A DNA stretch of 64,000 nt from Opitutales bacterium (lineage in GTDB: Bacteria > Verrucomicrobiota > Verrucomicrobiia > Opitutales > Seribacteraceae), in the NCBI GenBank assembly GCA_028101545.1, contig JAOHKZ010000004.1, positions 29,313-93,312 of the forward strand, given 5' to 3'. This document shows, piece by piece, positions 23,578 through 33,087 of this stretch. Each line of letters starts with the position of its first letter. The stretch's first letter is position 1. Position numbers and translations under genes: made by a program. The notes beneath the pieces are model-generated. The model saw only the letters and a program-made list of their open reading frames with translations. It was not told the DNA's origin and made no database searches.

Positions 23578-25777
23578 TATGAAAAAAATAAAATTCTTTG
23601 TTTCTCCATTGGTTGCCTGCATCACGCTTTTTTTTCTGGGGTGTGAAGAACCAAAATTAAAACAACCCCGTGAAACCAAACCCGATCAATCACAAGAGAC
23701 TTCCAATAGTTCTGGTAAAGTGGACCGTGAGTTTACCCGTGAGCTTGCCCGCGAATTTGCAGCGGAATTTGTGAAGGAATTTGCCAAACAAATTAATCAC
23801 AAGGGGATCAGTTTAGATGCCAATCAATCTACGGGTGCATTCAAAAATTCAGTTTCGAAAACAGGCCTAGTTGATCCGGGCGGTAAGCCCCATCCTCTAT
23901 TAAGCCATTGTTCTGAGGATGTTCTTGAATTTTACCAAAAGAATGCGGATTGCTTTTCTATTTTATCACCCGAGGAGATTCCAAATGATTTAGAGTGGCA
24001 GGACGGCTCGAGCGAAAAAGAATTTTCTTCCACCAATGCCAAGAGGGGAGGGACTTTTCATGCGTATATGCGTGATTTTCCACGAACTCTCAGGACGATA
24101 GGCCCAGATGCAAATGGTGGATTCCGCAGCTATCTTTTGGATAATAATGTGATCGGGTTAACGCATGCCCATCCCAATTCTGATGGATATTACCCCGGCA
24201 CTGCAAATGAATGGGCGGTTGGGAATGATGGACGAACCGTTTATTTTCGTCTCGATTCCAATGCCCGTTTTAGTGATGGCAAACGGGTAAGGGCTTCGGA
24301 TTATTTTTTCTTTTTTTACTTCATGAGAAGCAAGCATATACAGGCACCCTGGTATAATGATTTTTACGGCAAGGATAAGTTTCAAAAAGTTACTTTATAT
24401 GATGAACAGACCCTTTCGATTACATTCTACAAAGCAAAACCAGATGTGGTGGAACGGGTTTCCATTCGTCCCAAACCAGAACATTTTTATTCAGAGTTGG
24501 GGGGAGAGTATTTAACCAAATACCAGTGGAAACCAGAGCCAACAACAGGTGCATATGTGGCATTGCCCGAAAATGTGGACAAGGGGAAATCGGTTACCTT
24601 GGTAAGGCAGAACAACTGGTGGGCTAATGATAAGCGGTTTTTTCGTAATCGTTTCAATCCCGACCAGGTCAAGGTCAGCGTGATTCGGGATAATGATAAA
24701 GCATTTGAAATCTTTCTTAAGGGACAGATAGATGCTTTTGGATTAGCCAAGACCGAATTTTGGTACGAAAAATTAGCAAATGATCATTCTTTGGTGAAAA
24801 ATGGATACCTGACCAAAGTTACTTTTTTTAACCAGGCCCCTCCTCCCAGTTATGCCCTCAGAATAAATTCCCAAAAGGCCCCTCTTGATAATCTTGATAT
24901 TCGCGTAGGCTTTCATCACGCAATGAATTTTGAACTCGTGCTTGAAAGAATATTTCGTGGAGATTTTGTACGCATGAATACGGTGGCGGATGGTTTTGGC
25001 GAAAGATCACACCCGTCCTTAAAGGCACGTGAATTTTCGGTGGATAAAGCCGTGGAAAGTTTTGCCAGAGCCGGGTATTCGAAAAGAGGAAAAGATGGAA
25101 TCCTGATAAATGGAAGGGGAGAAAAACTTTCCATTGAAATAATGACTGGATATAAACATTTTGAAGATGTTCTGGTCGTACTGAAGGAAGAAGCCAAAAA
25201 AGCTGGATTAGAAATTAAGCTAAAAGTACTTGAGCAAACCGCAGCCTGGAAAATGGCAAATGAAAAAAATCATCAGGTCATCTTTTCCGCGTTCGGTACT
25301 TTTGTGGAGCTTTTTCCCAGGTTTTGGGAACCTTTTCATTCTGATAATGCGTACCAGGAAAAAGGTGATTTAAAGTACCTAGAAAATGGAGATTTAAAAG
25401 CCGGTCTTACCACCAAGACGAGTACCAATAATTTCACTCAAACTGCGGTTCGTGAATTAGACCATTTGATTAATCAATACCGAGAAGAGGAGGACCTCAT
25501 CCAGATAACCAAAATGGCTCACCGCTTAAGTAAAATAATTCATGATCATGCTGTCTGGGTGCCAGCCTGGAAAAAACCCTGGCTTCGTGTGGGGCATTGG
25601 AGCTGGCTTCAGTTTCCTGATGACTGGGGGCCCAAAGAATCAACAGATTACGAGGAATTTCAGGTTTTTTGGATTGATACTCAAGAGAAGAAAAAAATCC
25701 TCAATGCAATGGAAAAAGGGGAACCCGTTTCTTCACAGCCCACCGTTCGTGAATACAAAAAGTATGAGTCAAAATAA
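23570..25777 (+). CDS. Peptide ABC transporter substrate-binding lipoprotein with helical N-terminal linker
   Basis: A 735-residue family 5 solute-binding protein. The ATG at 23570 overlaps the permease stop; a second ATG at 23579 gives MKKIKFFVSPLV and is equally good. The signal ends in LFFLGC with lipidated Cys25. Residues about 52-75 form an unusual charged amphipathic helix with a repeated Glu-Phe pattern (DREFTRELAREFAAEF). The binding domain shows GRTVYFRLDSNARFSDGKRVRASDYFFFFYFM and DNLDIRVGFHHAMNF. It is close to the YejA group in length and gene order. Ligand probably peptides, inferred from the operon. Confidence 0.88.
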   Translation: MNDMKKIKFFVSPLVACITLFFLGCEEPKLKQPRETKPDQSQETSNSSGKVDREFTRELAREFAAEFVKEFAKQINHKGISLDANQSTGAFKNSVSKTGLVDPGGKPHPLLSHCSEDVLEFYQKNADCFSILSPEEIPNDLEWQDGSSEKEFSSTNAKRGGTFHAYMRDFPRTLRTIGPDANGGFRSYLLDNNVIGLTHAHPNSDGYYPGTANEWAVGNDGRTVYFRLDSNARFSDGKRVRASDYFFFFYFMRSKHIQAPWYNDFYGKDKFQKVTLYDEQTLSITFYKAKPDVVERVSIRPKPEHFYSELGGEYLTKYQWKPEPTTGAYVALPENVDKGKSVTLVRQNNWWANDKRFFRNRFNPDQVKVSVIRDNDKAFEIFLKGQIDAFGLAKTEFWYEKLANDHSLVKNGYLTKVTFFNQAPPPSYALRINSQKAPLDNLDIRVGFHHAMNFELVLERIFRGDFVRMNTVADGFGERSHPSLKAREFSVDKAVESFARAGYSKRGKDGILINGRGEKLSIEIMTGYKHFEDVLVVLKEEAKKAGLEIKLKVLEQTAAWKMANEKNHQVIFSAFGTFVELFPRFWEPFHSDNAYQEKGDLKYLENGDLKAGLTTKTSTNNFTQTAVRELDHLINQYREEEDLIQITKMAHRLSKIIHDHAVWVPAWKKPWLRVGHWSWLQFPDDWGPKESTDYEEFQVFWIDTQEKKKILNAMEKGEPVSSQPTVREYKKYESK

Positions 25778-25795
25778 AAAGGGGCTCAAATCCTT

Positions 25796-26794
25796 ATGAA
25801 CGACGAAGCCAAGACCGATGCATTATTGGAAGTTAAAGAGCTTTCTGTCTCTTTTGCCACCGATGAGGGGGAAGTGCAGGCATTGGACGCGGTCAATTTT
25901 GAAGTTAAGGATGGACAAACCCTTGGGCTCGTTGGGGAATCGGGATGCGGGAAAAGTGTTACCGCTCTTTCGGTTATGCGGCTCTTGCCACGACCGATTG
26001 GTAAAATAACTGGTGGGAGTATTGATTTTGGCGGGATGGATTTATTAAAACTAACCCCCGACGAAATGAGACAGATTCGGGGTAATGAAATTGGGATGAT
26101 TTTTCAGGAACCAATGAATGCACTAAATCCAGTCAGAACGATTGGGGATCAGATAAGTGAATCCTTTCTTCTCCATCAGAATATTACTCCCAAAGAAGCA
26201 TGGGAGAAATCAATTGATATGCTGGAGGACGTTGGGATTCCTGCACCGGAAAACCGGGTCTTTGAATATCCTCATCAGTTATCGGGTGGAATGAGGCAGC
26301 GTATCGTGATCGCTATTGCATTGGCTTGTAAGCCAAAACTTGTAATCGCTGATGAACCAACTACCGCATTGGATGTGACTGTGCAGTCACAAATTCTCGA
26401 TCTTCTACAAAGCATGAAAGAAAGACTCGGATCCTCTGTTCTTTTGATTACTCATGACTTAGGTGTTATAGCCGAAACCTGTGATGAAGTTTGCGTTATG
26501 TACGCGGGTAGGGTGGTTGAGCGAGCTTCCACTATAGATCTTTTTGCCAACCCGATACACGCCTATACACGCGGGTTACTTTCATCTATTCCCCGGCTTG
26601 ACGGGATTCCCAAAACTGTGCTTTCAACAATTGACGGAATGGTGCCCAGTCTTTCTGAACTTAATAAGGGCTGTCGTTTCGCTCCGAGAAGCGGGCTAGA
26701 GCATTCGGAGGAACAGCTTGCCCTGAGACCTCCCTTTACTGAAGTAAATCCAGGCCATTGGGTGGAGGCTTGTCCAGTATGCACAACACTATGA
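25796..26794 (+). CDS. Peptide ABC transporter ATP-binding protein (OppD/DppD type)
   Basis: A 332-residue ATPase with Walker A GESGCGKS (about residues 50-57), Q-loop [11 protein letters not shown], signature LSGGMRQR, Walker [15 protein letters not shown] and H-loop ITHDLGV. The C-terminal oligopeptide-transporter extension is present, ending with Cys pairs (EACPVCTTL) that, with the upstream GCRFAPR segment, resemble the iron-sulfur/zinc-like Cys cluster of this branch. It follows the binding-protein gene by 18 bp and overlaps the next ATPase gene in an ATGA, so they are coupled and likely heterodimerise. Confidence 0.93.
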   Translation: MNDEAKTDALLEVKELSVSFATDEGEVQALDAVNFEVKDGQTLGLVGESGCGKSVTALSVMRLLPRPIGKITGGSIDFGGMDLLKLTPDEMRQIRGNEIGMIFQEPMNALNPVRTIGDQISESFLLHQNITPKEAWEKSIDMLEDVGIPAPENRVFEYPHQLSGGMRQRIVIAIALACKPKLVIADEPTTALDVTVQSQILDLLQSMKERLGSSVLLITHDLGVIAETCDEVCVMYAGRVVERASTIDLFANPIHAYTRGLLSSIPRLDGIPKTVLSTIDGMVPSLSELNKGCRFAPRSGLEHSEEQLALRPPFTEVNPGHWVEACPVCTTL

Positions 26795-27765
26795 CCGACC
26801 GGGAAAAATTGTTAGAAATAGAAGACCTTCGAGTTCATTTCCCGGTTCGGGGAGGGGTTTTTCGCAGGGCAGTGGGTGCCTGTAAGGCCGTGGACGGAGT
26901 AAGCCTGAGCTTGAAGAAAGGCCAGACCCTTGGCTTGGTTGGGGAATCAGGTTGCGGGAAATCTACCTTGGCGAAAGCGGTGGTTAAACTGGTCGAGCCA
27001 ACCAGTGGATCGATCAGATTTAAGAATCAGCAGGTTACCCAAAGCGAAGATGAGATTAATTTTCGAAAATCCGTTCAGATGGTTTTTCAGGATCCTGCGG
27101 AATCCTTAAATTCCCGAATGACTGTTGGGTCGATTATAGGTGAAGCCTTGGAAGTTCATAAAATCGGAGATAAAAGCGAGAGATTTGCGCGGGTCGAACA
27201 ATTACTCGAACAGGTGGGTTTGTCCAAGAGCGCGTCCCGGCGTTATCCTTTCGAATTTTCCGGCGGACAGCGACAAAGGATTGGTATCGCACGTGCCTTG
27301 GCATTAAAGCCTGAACTTTTGGTGCTGGATGAACCGGTCTCCGCTCTTGATGTTTCTGTGCAAAGCCAGGTGTTAAACCTGCTTATGGATTTACAGACTG
27401 AACTTCAGTTGACTTATCTTTTAATCGCTCACGACTTGGCAGTGGTTAAGCATGTCTCGGATATGATAGCGGTTATGTATCTTGGTAAAATTGTCGAACT
27501 GGGCCCTGCTGAGGAATTATATTCGAACCCGATTCATGCTTACACCAAGGCTTTGATCTCTGCGATTCCTATCCCTGACCCATCCAGGAAAAGAAAAAAA
27601 GTCATTATTCCTGGTGAAGTTCCCTCTCCCATCAATCCACCAGCGGGATGTGCGTTTGGTCATCGAATTAAACATCCCCTTTATCAGGAAAGCATCGATG
27701 GAAAAATTCAGTTTACGGAAGTCAGCAAAGAGCATTGGGTTCTTAAATGTCCATGTTGTGTGTAA
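26791..27765 (+). CDS. Peptide ABC transporter ATP-binding protein (OppF/DppF type)
   Basis: A 324-residue ATPase, second of the heterodimer. The ATG at 26791 lies in an ATGA overlap with the preceding stop; an ATG at 26779 is an alternative. It has the OppF-type N-terminus ([14 protein letters not shown]), Walker [20 protein letters not shown], signature FSGGQRQR, Walker [15 protein letters not shown] and IAHDLAVV. The C-terminus has [10 protein letters not shown] and KCPCC Cys motifs. Last gene of the plus-strand peptide importer; no terminator hairpin with a T-run was found in the following 88 bp. Confidence 0.92.
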   Translation: MTDREKLLEIEDLRVHFPVRGGVFRRAVGACKAVDGVSLSLKKGQTLGLVGESGCGKSTLAKAVVKLVEPTSGSIRFKNQQVTQSEDEINFRKSVQMVFQDPAESLNSRMTVGSIIGEALEVHKIGDKSERFARVEQLLEQVGLSKSASRRYPFEFSGGQRQRIGIARALALKPELLVLDEPVSALDVSVQSQVLNLLMDLQTELQLTYLLIAHDLAVVKHVSDMIAVMYLGKIVELGPAEELYSNPIHAYTKALISAIPIPDPSRKRKKVIIPGEVPSPINPPAGCAFGHRIKHPLYQESIDGKIQFTEVSKEHWVLKCPCCV

Positions 27766-27853
27766 ATTCTTTGGTATAAAATTGCATTATTATAAAAAGC
27801 TTGCGAGACATTCTTTCAGTCTCTTTTATAACTTTCTTCCTAAATTCTTTCAC

Positions 27854-29626
27854 ATGCCCCAAAGAAGAAATTATATCGAAAAATTTTTTGCGTCACTAAT
27901 CACGCTAATTTTGTTGTGCTGTGTTTTTGTCTTACCAAGTGCACACAGTCAAAGTCCAGCAGACATGCCATTGCGTCAAGTTATAACAGAAGCTCAATCT
28001 TTGATCGGACAGGGAGACTTTGCGGGTGCATCTCCTTTGCTTGACGAATTGGAAACAAGGTTTGAGGATGAGGAAGATCCAGAAGTCGAAAAAATTCTTC
28101 AACAATTCGGTTTTGTTCGTGGTGTTGGTTATTTGCAAAGTTTTGCAAAAACAGGAAATAAAGATTTTCTAGGCAAGGCATCTGCCGCATTCGGTTTCTT
28201 TGCTGAAAAATTTCCTAATGATTCAAAGGCGGTTATGGCTTTGCAGAAAAGGACAGATTGTTTACGAGCTCTTCATGACTGGAAAGAAGCAGCTCGCGTA
28301 ATCGAACTTTTGCTGGATAACACCAAACCTTATCGTAAACAAATTCTTAAGCGTTCTGAATTAATGACCCTCTATTTTGGCCGGGCACAATGCTACCATA
28401 TCGAGCAGGACTGGGCAAAAGGAGAGCCATCTTTCAAAGAGCTCTTGAAATATGCTGATTTAGCTAAAGACGAGGATCGTTCTGCTTATGCTGTATCCTG
28501 CCTCACTGAAATGTTTGTGCAAACCAAACGAATTGATGAAGTTTTTCCACTTTTACCTAGACTTTCTGGGGATACACCAGCCCGTTATGATCTCAGGTTA
28601 AATGTTAACCTCATGCAGGGCGCCGCTCAACTGAAAGACAAGGAACGGCATGTCGAAGCATCCCTCTTTTATGCTTTAACAATGACTACAGAAGAGATTG
28701 TTGCGTTTTACACTGAAAGACAGAAACAATTACAGGCCGAGCTATCCCAGTACGAACAAATTATTGCATTACAGGGTAATACAATGCCCAAACGAAGGTT
28801 AGAAATATTAAAGGAGCGATCCAATACGATCGCTATGAAACTAACCAGTGCCAAAGGTCAGTTGAAATTGGCACAGGATACCCCTCCTTTTACTACCGTT
28901 TTACGTTGGAGGAAGGCCGATAACTTTCAAATTACGAAACGGGATTGGGAATCATTTTGGGGTTTTTATTGGCTATACAAAGACTTTCCGAAACACGAAA
29001 GCGTAGAGAATTTTATTTACGCTGCTTTTGCTTCAGCAAATACAGTTAAACATAGAGAGAAGTCTATTGAACTGGGGGAAGAATATTTAAAAAACAAGGA
29101 ATGGAAAAAATTTCGTGCTGATGTCACATTTATAATGGCAAATGCATATAGACAAGAAGCTGAAAGCCTTCAAAATGTCGCTATAAGTTTACAGTCTGCA
29201 ATGGGAACCGCAGAGAGAGATCGTGCAGAAAAGGCAAAAATTAAATCTGCCGAATATTACAACCGTTTCTTTGCATTGTGTGATGACTTTATAGAAGTTA
29301 TGCCAGAACATAAATATGCTAAAGATTTTGTCGGCATGATGGGTTCTGTATTTTTTAAACGACGTAAATTTGATGGTTTATTGGAAAAGTTTGCAGGTTT
29401 TGAAAACGGGGTAATGAATCGGGCTAAAGGTTATGTCAATCGATCGGAGTTTAACAAAAGCCCTGCAATGCCTACAGCACACTACATGAGCGGATTGGCA
29501 CTTCTTGCTTCCGGCAAATTTGAAGAGGCCAAACCTTTACTTGGGGCTGTAGTCGGGGTTAATATCGAAGGATTACCCTTAGGCGGAGATGTTTATGGTG
29601 AAGAGGATGAAAACGAGGCTGAATAA
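27854..29626 (+). CDS. Secreted TPR-like protein
   Basis: A 590-residue predicted periplasmic protein. The ATG at 27854 is chosen because it starts the signal peptide (FFASLITLILLCCVFVLPSAHSQ); the frame is open further upstream but would overlap the ATPase gene. The mature protein is helical with TPR-like pairs, for example ITEAQSLIGQGDFAGASPLLDELE at its N-terminus (positions shown in part) and MSGLALLASGKFEEAKPLLG at the end, and a coiled-coil stretch around residues 290-345. No enzymatic motif is seen. It opens an operon of TPR proteins and ExbB/ExbD-like proteins, so it may be an envelope scaffold working with that proton-driven motor. Confidence 0.75.
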   Translation: MPQRRNYIEKFFASLITLILLCCVFVLPSAHSQSPADMPLRQVITEAQSLIGQGDFAGASPLLDELETRFEDEEDPEVEKILQQFGFVRGVGYLQSFAKTGNKDFLGKASAAFGFFAEKFPNDSKAVMALQKRTDCLRALHDWKEAARVIELLLDNTKPYRKQILKRSELMTLYFGRAQCYHIEQDWAKGEPSFKELLKYADLAKDEDRSAYAVSCLTEMFVQTKRIDEVFPLLPRLSGDTPARYDLRLNVNLMQGAAQLKDKERHVEASLFYALTMTTEEIVAFYTERQKQLQAELSQYEQIIALQGNTMPKRRLEILKERSNTIAMKLTSAKGQLKLAQDTPPFTTVLRWRKADNFQITKRDWESFWGFYWLYKDFPKHESVENFIYAAFASANTVKHREKSIELGEEYLKNKEWKKFRADVTFIMANAYRQEAESLQNVAISLQSAMGTAERDRAEKAKIKSAEYYNRFFALCDDFIEVMPEHKYAKDFVGMMGSVFFKRRKFDGLLEKFAGFENGVMNRAKGYVNRSEFNKSPAMPTAHYMSGLALLASGKFEEAKPLLGAVVGVNIEGLPLGGDVYGEEDENEAE

Positions 29627-30520
29627 ATGATGAAACCTGCGAGGATATTCCTTCTTTTACTGCTTCCCATATTCTTGTTTTCTTGTGGTGGAGAAGAAGA
29701 TGTAGTTGCTGACGATGCTACTGTTACAAATCCCGATGAGGTTAAGACTCCGATAGATACTCCTAAAGAGGAGCCAGTCGTAGAGGAAGAACCTGAACCC
29801 GTGGTTTTACCCAACCCAAATGGCGTTTACCTACCTACTGGCGAAGAGAAAAATGGAAAACCTCTTTATGCTAACGGTGAAGGTTTTTTTATGTGGTTTA
29901 ATGGTTCATTATGGAAAATTTCTGATAAACCGGGTGGCGGGAAAACAATTTCATCGGGGCAGGAATCGATAAATGATAAATGGAGTTCCGGAGGAAAAGC
30001 ACGTCACTTCCCTGACGAAGAATTTGCTAAAGATGCCCTTTTTCGATTGGCCGTTGCATACCAAGGTTCAACTGATAACCCTAACGCTATTCGTCTCTTT
30101 GAACAATTTGTTAAGGATTTTCCTGAAGATAAAATGGTAGCTGAGGCATATTTGAGTTTAGGCGATCTTGCCATCAGTGATGTAAAACCAGATGAACAAC
30201 CCTCCTTCAGTCAAATTCAGAATGCTCAAACAAGTTACAATTTGGTAAGAGAGAAATCTCAGGAAATTAAATTGATTACCGATTCCACATTTAACGAAGG
30301 TGGCTTAATCGAAAGAGTGGCAGAAAACCCGGAGGGTGTTGTTGAACACTATTTAACTTTTGATAAAAATAAGGACGAGGTTTTGCAATCGACGGAGTAT
30401 TCTTCAATAGGTATTAACTCCGAAAAAGCTTTTGGAGATTTTGATTTGAATGATGATAAAGCAATAGATTTTGGTGAGCTTTATGATGTAGCTTCCTATG
30501 TTTACTACTCTAACATGTAA
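29627..30520 (+). CDS. TPR/EF-hand lipoprotein, N-terminal part (ends at in-frame stop)
   Basis: A 297-residue lipoprotein (LPIFLFSC, lipid Cys20) starting directly after the preceding stop. An acidic, Pro-rich linker (residues 25-62) leads to a small aromatic domain (GFFMWFNGSLWKISDKPG) and TPR-like helices from about 130 (AKDALFRLAVAYQGST). Two EF-hand-like loops follow: DKNKDEVLQSTE (246-257) and DLNDDKAIDFGE (273-284), both lacking Gly at position 6. The frame ends at TAA 30518-30520 but continues open in the same frame to 31786, with protein-like sequence directly after the stop. It is therefore probably the front part of one 720-codon gene broken by a point mutation or a sequencing error. 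Confidence 0.75.
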   Translation: MMKPARIFLLLLLPIFLFSCGGEEDVVADDATVTNPDEVKTPIDTPKEEPVVEEEPEPVVLPNPNGVYLPTGEEKNGKPLYANGEGFFMWFNGSLWKISDKPGGGKTISSGQESINDKWSSGGKARHFPDEEFAKDALFRLAVAYQGSTDNPNAIRLFEQFVKDFPEDKMVAEAYLSLGDLAISDVKPDEQPSFSQIQNAQTSYNLVREKSQEIKLITDSTFNEGGLIERVAENPEGVVEHYLTFDKNKDEVLQSTEYSSIGINSEKAFGDFDLNDDKAIDFGELYDVASYVYYSNM

Positions 30521-30610
30521 AAATTATATACAGAATATTCCGCAAAATACAGCGATGTTGATGGGGCGAGAATTTCTGAAGCAACCGAAAAGATTGGTTT
30601 TGCAAATGAG

Positions 30611-31786
30611 ATGCTTGGACGTCCATCAACTATGCTTAATCTATATTTTAGCGACATCGAAAAATATGGTAACGATCCAAGTAATGTCGGGGTTGATGGT
30701 ATTCTTAAAAAGTACATCGAAAAATTTGATGAATACGATAAACTTTATGGCAGAACATTGGACTTACTGGAAAAATTACAGGAACCTGGTCAAACTATTT
30801 CTTTCACATATCGAGACCGAAAAGGTATTGAGGAAACCATAACGGGTACCGTTGAGGATATTATTGGGGATCGGAAAAAGCTTCTTCCATTTCTTTCTTC
30901 TTCTTACAAAGGGATGGATCAGGATATTTACAGTGAAGTGGTCAAATCGAGGGGTGCTATTTTTTCCAATTCGAAGCATATGTCCAAATTCAAAGGTTAT
31001 CTGAAAAAATATAAAGAATTGCGAAAAGGCTTCCCATCTGATTTGTCTCCGAAAGTAGCCTTTTCAAAATTACTGGACGATGCCAAAAGCTCAGGAAATA
31101 AACCACTGGAACTTAGGATGCGTGCAATGCTTGATCGGGTTGGCTCAAAAGCAGGAGGGAGTTACAATCCTCAAAAAAGTGATTTTCCTGCTGCAAGTCC
31201 TGGCGTTCTAGTTTGGATGGCTGAAAAATTACTTGAACAAAATTCTGTACAGGATGCAGTCTCCGCGATGGAGCGTTTGGTAAATGTTTATGGAGATACG
31301 GGTGGTGAATTTCTTTTTGATGCTAATTATTTGCTTGGTCAGGCTAAACAAAAAGAACGTGAATACCAAATTGCAGCATCCCATTATGAAGCGGCCTTGG
31401 CAAATTCTTCTTGGCATGATGATGCTCATGATGCGAGGATTCGTCTTGGTGAATCTCTTTTTGAAATTGGCCAGTCAACTAAGGATTCAAGTTTGTTTGA
31501 TCGCGCAGTTACTTCTTTTGAGGAAGTGCGAAGTGATTCTGATACCAGTCTCGATCAAAGAGCGCAATCCTCTTACATGATGGGAGAGTGCAAACGAGCA
31601 ATCCGTGATTATGCAGGTGCCGCTTACTATTATTTGGATACAACCCTTAATTTTCCAAGTGCAACTAAATGGGCTTCTAAATCTTTTGAGCAGGCAATTC
31701 GTTGTTACGAACAGAGTGGTCAATCAGACCAAATTACCAAGGTTGAAAAACAATATGTTGATTGGCAGAGAAAGTTTTTAAAATGA
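30611..31786 (+). CDS. TPR protein, C-terminal part of the interrupted gene
   Basis: Same frame as the EF-hand lipoprotein and open from 30521; the first ATG is 30611. The 30 codons between the TAA and that ATG already read as normal protein (KLYTEYSAKYSDVDGARISE), which argues that the ATG is not the natural start. The 391-residue product is helical with tol-pal/YbgF-like TPR units, such as MAEKLLEQNSVQDAVSAMER, LLGQAKQKEREYQIAASHYE and CKRAIRDYAGAAYYYLDT. No signal peptide, so alone it would stay in the cytoplasm. It ends in an ATGA overlap with the next gene. Confidence 0.7.
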   Translation: MLGRPSTMLNLYFSDIEKYGNDPSNVGVDGILKKYIEKFDEYDKLYGRTLDLLEKLQEPGQTISFTYRDRKGIEETITGTVEDIIGDRKKLLPFLSSSYKGMDQDIYSEVVKSRGAIFSNSKHMSKFKGYLKKYKELRKGFPSDLSPKVAFSKLLDDAKSSGNKPLELRMRAMLDRVGSKAGGSYNPQKSDFPAASPGVLVWMAEKLLEQNSVQDAVSAMERLVNVYGDTGGEFLFDANYLLGQAKQKEREYQIAASHYEAALANSSWHDDAHDARIRLGESLFEIGQSTKDSSLFDRAVTSFEEVRSDSDTSLDQRAQSSYMMGECKRAIRDYAGAAYYYLDTTLNFPSATKWASKSFEQAIRCYEQSGQSDQITKVEKQYVDWQRKFLK

Positions 31787-33021
31787 GTAAATACTTTTCT
31801 ATCTTTATCGTTTCAATCTTTTCCCTTGCTCCCCAATGGTCTCTGTACTCTCAAGCTAATCAGGATTATTTTAAGGTTCACGCGGGTGCTTTACCCGTTA
31901 AAATCTTTGTTGGTAGTGCCAGTAAGCTAGGAAGTTTATTAGGTGTGGATGGACAGAAAGGTATAATTTACGCTCAAATGGAAGGGGCGGGAAGGATGCA
32001 ATTAGAGCTTCGTGGTCTTAAAAAACAAAACATTCAGGGGTTCTCTTTTGTATGGCCTCAGGATGCAATGAGAACTCTTCAAATGTACTCTAATGAACAG
32101 TACAGCAAAGAACTTCTCCCTGCTCTTCGTCCTTTAATGTATAAAGTATTACTCTTCTTGGATATCCCACAACAGTACCTGGCAATTCACGACAACTGTT
32201 TAGTTTATGTTAAGGCATTAATTGCCATGGAGCAATACAACGAAGCCTTCTATCTTCTTTCCCGTTTAAATTTAAACAAATTGGACAGTTATGGGTACCG
32301 AGATTTTTCAGAGGCTTCACTTGAATTAGCCAGTAAAATGATCCGGGCAAATTCCAAATCTGCTAAAATTGCTCGGGCTCTTTTACAAAAAGTGACCATT
32401 CGCAATAACAGCGCGGACCATGCATCATATTTAAAATTAGCCGATTCTTTACGTAAGCAGGGATTATACAATGAGGCTATCTCAGAATACGCGAGATTAG
32501 GGCCAATTGTGCAAAAGTCTCCTGGTAGTCCATATTCCAAGATTGTGGAGATATGGCCGATATATTGTTATATTAAATTATACGAAACTTATGCAAAGGC
32601 CGCATTAAAAGATGCCCGCTATAAAGTTCCTGCCGGAAAGATTTTCAATACGGCTATGCAGTCTGTTAAGAAACTTGACGAAAAGCCTCCAGAGCGACAA
32701 ACCAATGAGTACTCCCTTTACAAATTAATTCGAGCTCTTTTACGAGTTCAATATGCCCGCCAGTTCGAACAGGGTGGGAATGAACTTAAAGCAGCTGAAT
32801 TCTACCGTCAGTCTGTGCTGGAGGTTACCGAAGGAATTGTTAGTGCACGAGTTGGCTTAGACTGGTTGCCCGAGTCCCTTTTGATGGCTGGAGATGCTTA
32901 TGAAAAATTAAGTCTAAATGAAGCAGCTATGAATGTTTATAAACAAGTCTCCATCTTTTACGAAGGTTCAAAATGGGCTGTTGAAAGTAAAAAACGTATG
33001 GATGCATTACCAGCCTCATAG
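31783..33021 (+). CDS. Secreted TPR-like protein
   Basis: A 412-residue protein. The ATG at 31783 overlaps the upstream stop as ATGA and starts a signal peptide (MSKYFSIFIVSIFSLAPQWS). After a beta-rich region (FKVHAGALPVKIFVGSASK) the rest is helical with TPR-like repeats, for example YVKALIAMEQYNEAFYLLSR, LADSLRKQGLYNEAISEYAR and LMAGDAYEKLSLNEAAMNVY. It is the third TPR-like protein of the operon and directly precedes the ExbB-like gene by 66 bp. A TTGACC at 33035-33040 hints at an internal promoter before the ExbB gene, but no clear -10 box follows. Confidence 0.75.
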   Translation: MSKYFSIFIVSIFSLAPQWSLYSQANQDYFKVHAGALPVKIFVGSASKLGSLLGVDGQKGIIYAQMEGAGRMQLELRGLKKQNIQGFSFVWPQDAMRTLQMYSNEQYSKELLPALRPLMYKVLLFLDIPQQYLAIHDNCLVYVKALIAMEQYNEAFYLLSRLNLNKLDSYGYRDFSEASLELASKMIRANSKSAKIARALLQKVTIRNNSADHASYLKLADSLRKQGLYNEAISEYARLGPIVQKSPGSPYSKIVEIWPIYCYIKLYETYAKAALKDARYKVPAGKIFNTAMQSVKKLDEKPPERQTNEYSLYKLIRALLRVQYARQFEQGGNELKAAEFYRQSVLEVTEGIVSARVGLDWLPESLLMAGDAYEKLSLNEAAMNVYKQVSIFYEGSKWAVESKKRMDALPAS

Positions 33022-33087
33022 AAAAATCCTATACTTGACCCTTCCTTGCTTAAAAGTAATTATTAGTAAAATTAATCTATAAAAAAT

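Noticed and set aside
27614-27853. N-terminal extension of the first TPR-like protein
   Set aside because: It overlaps the OppF-type gene; the ATG at 27854 directly precedes a signal peptide.
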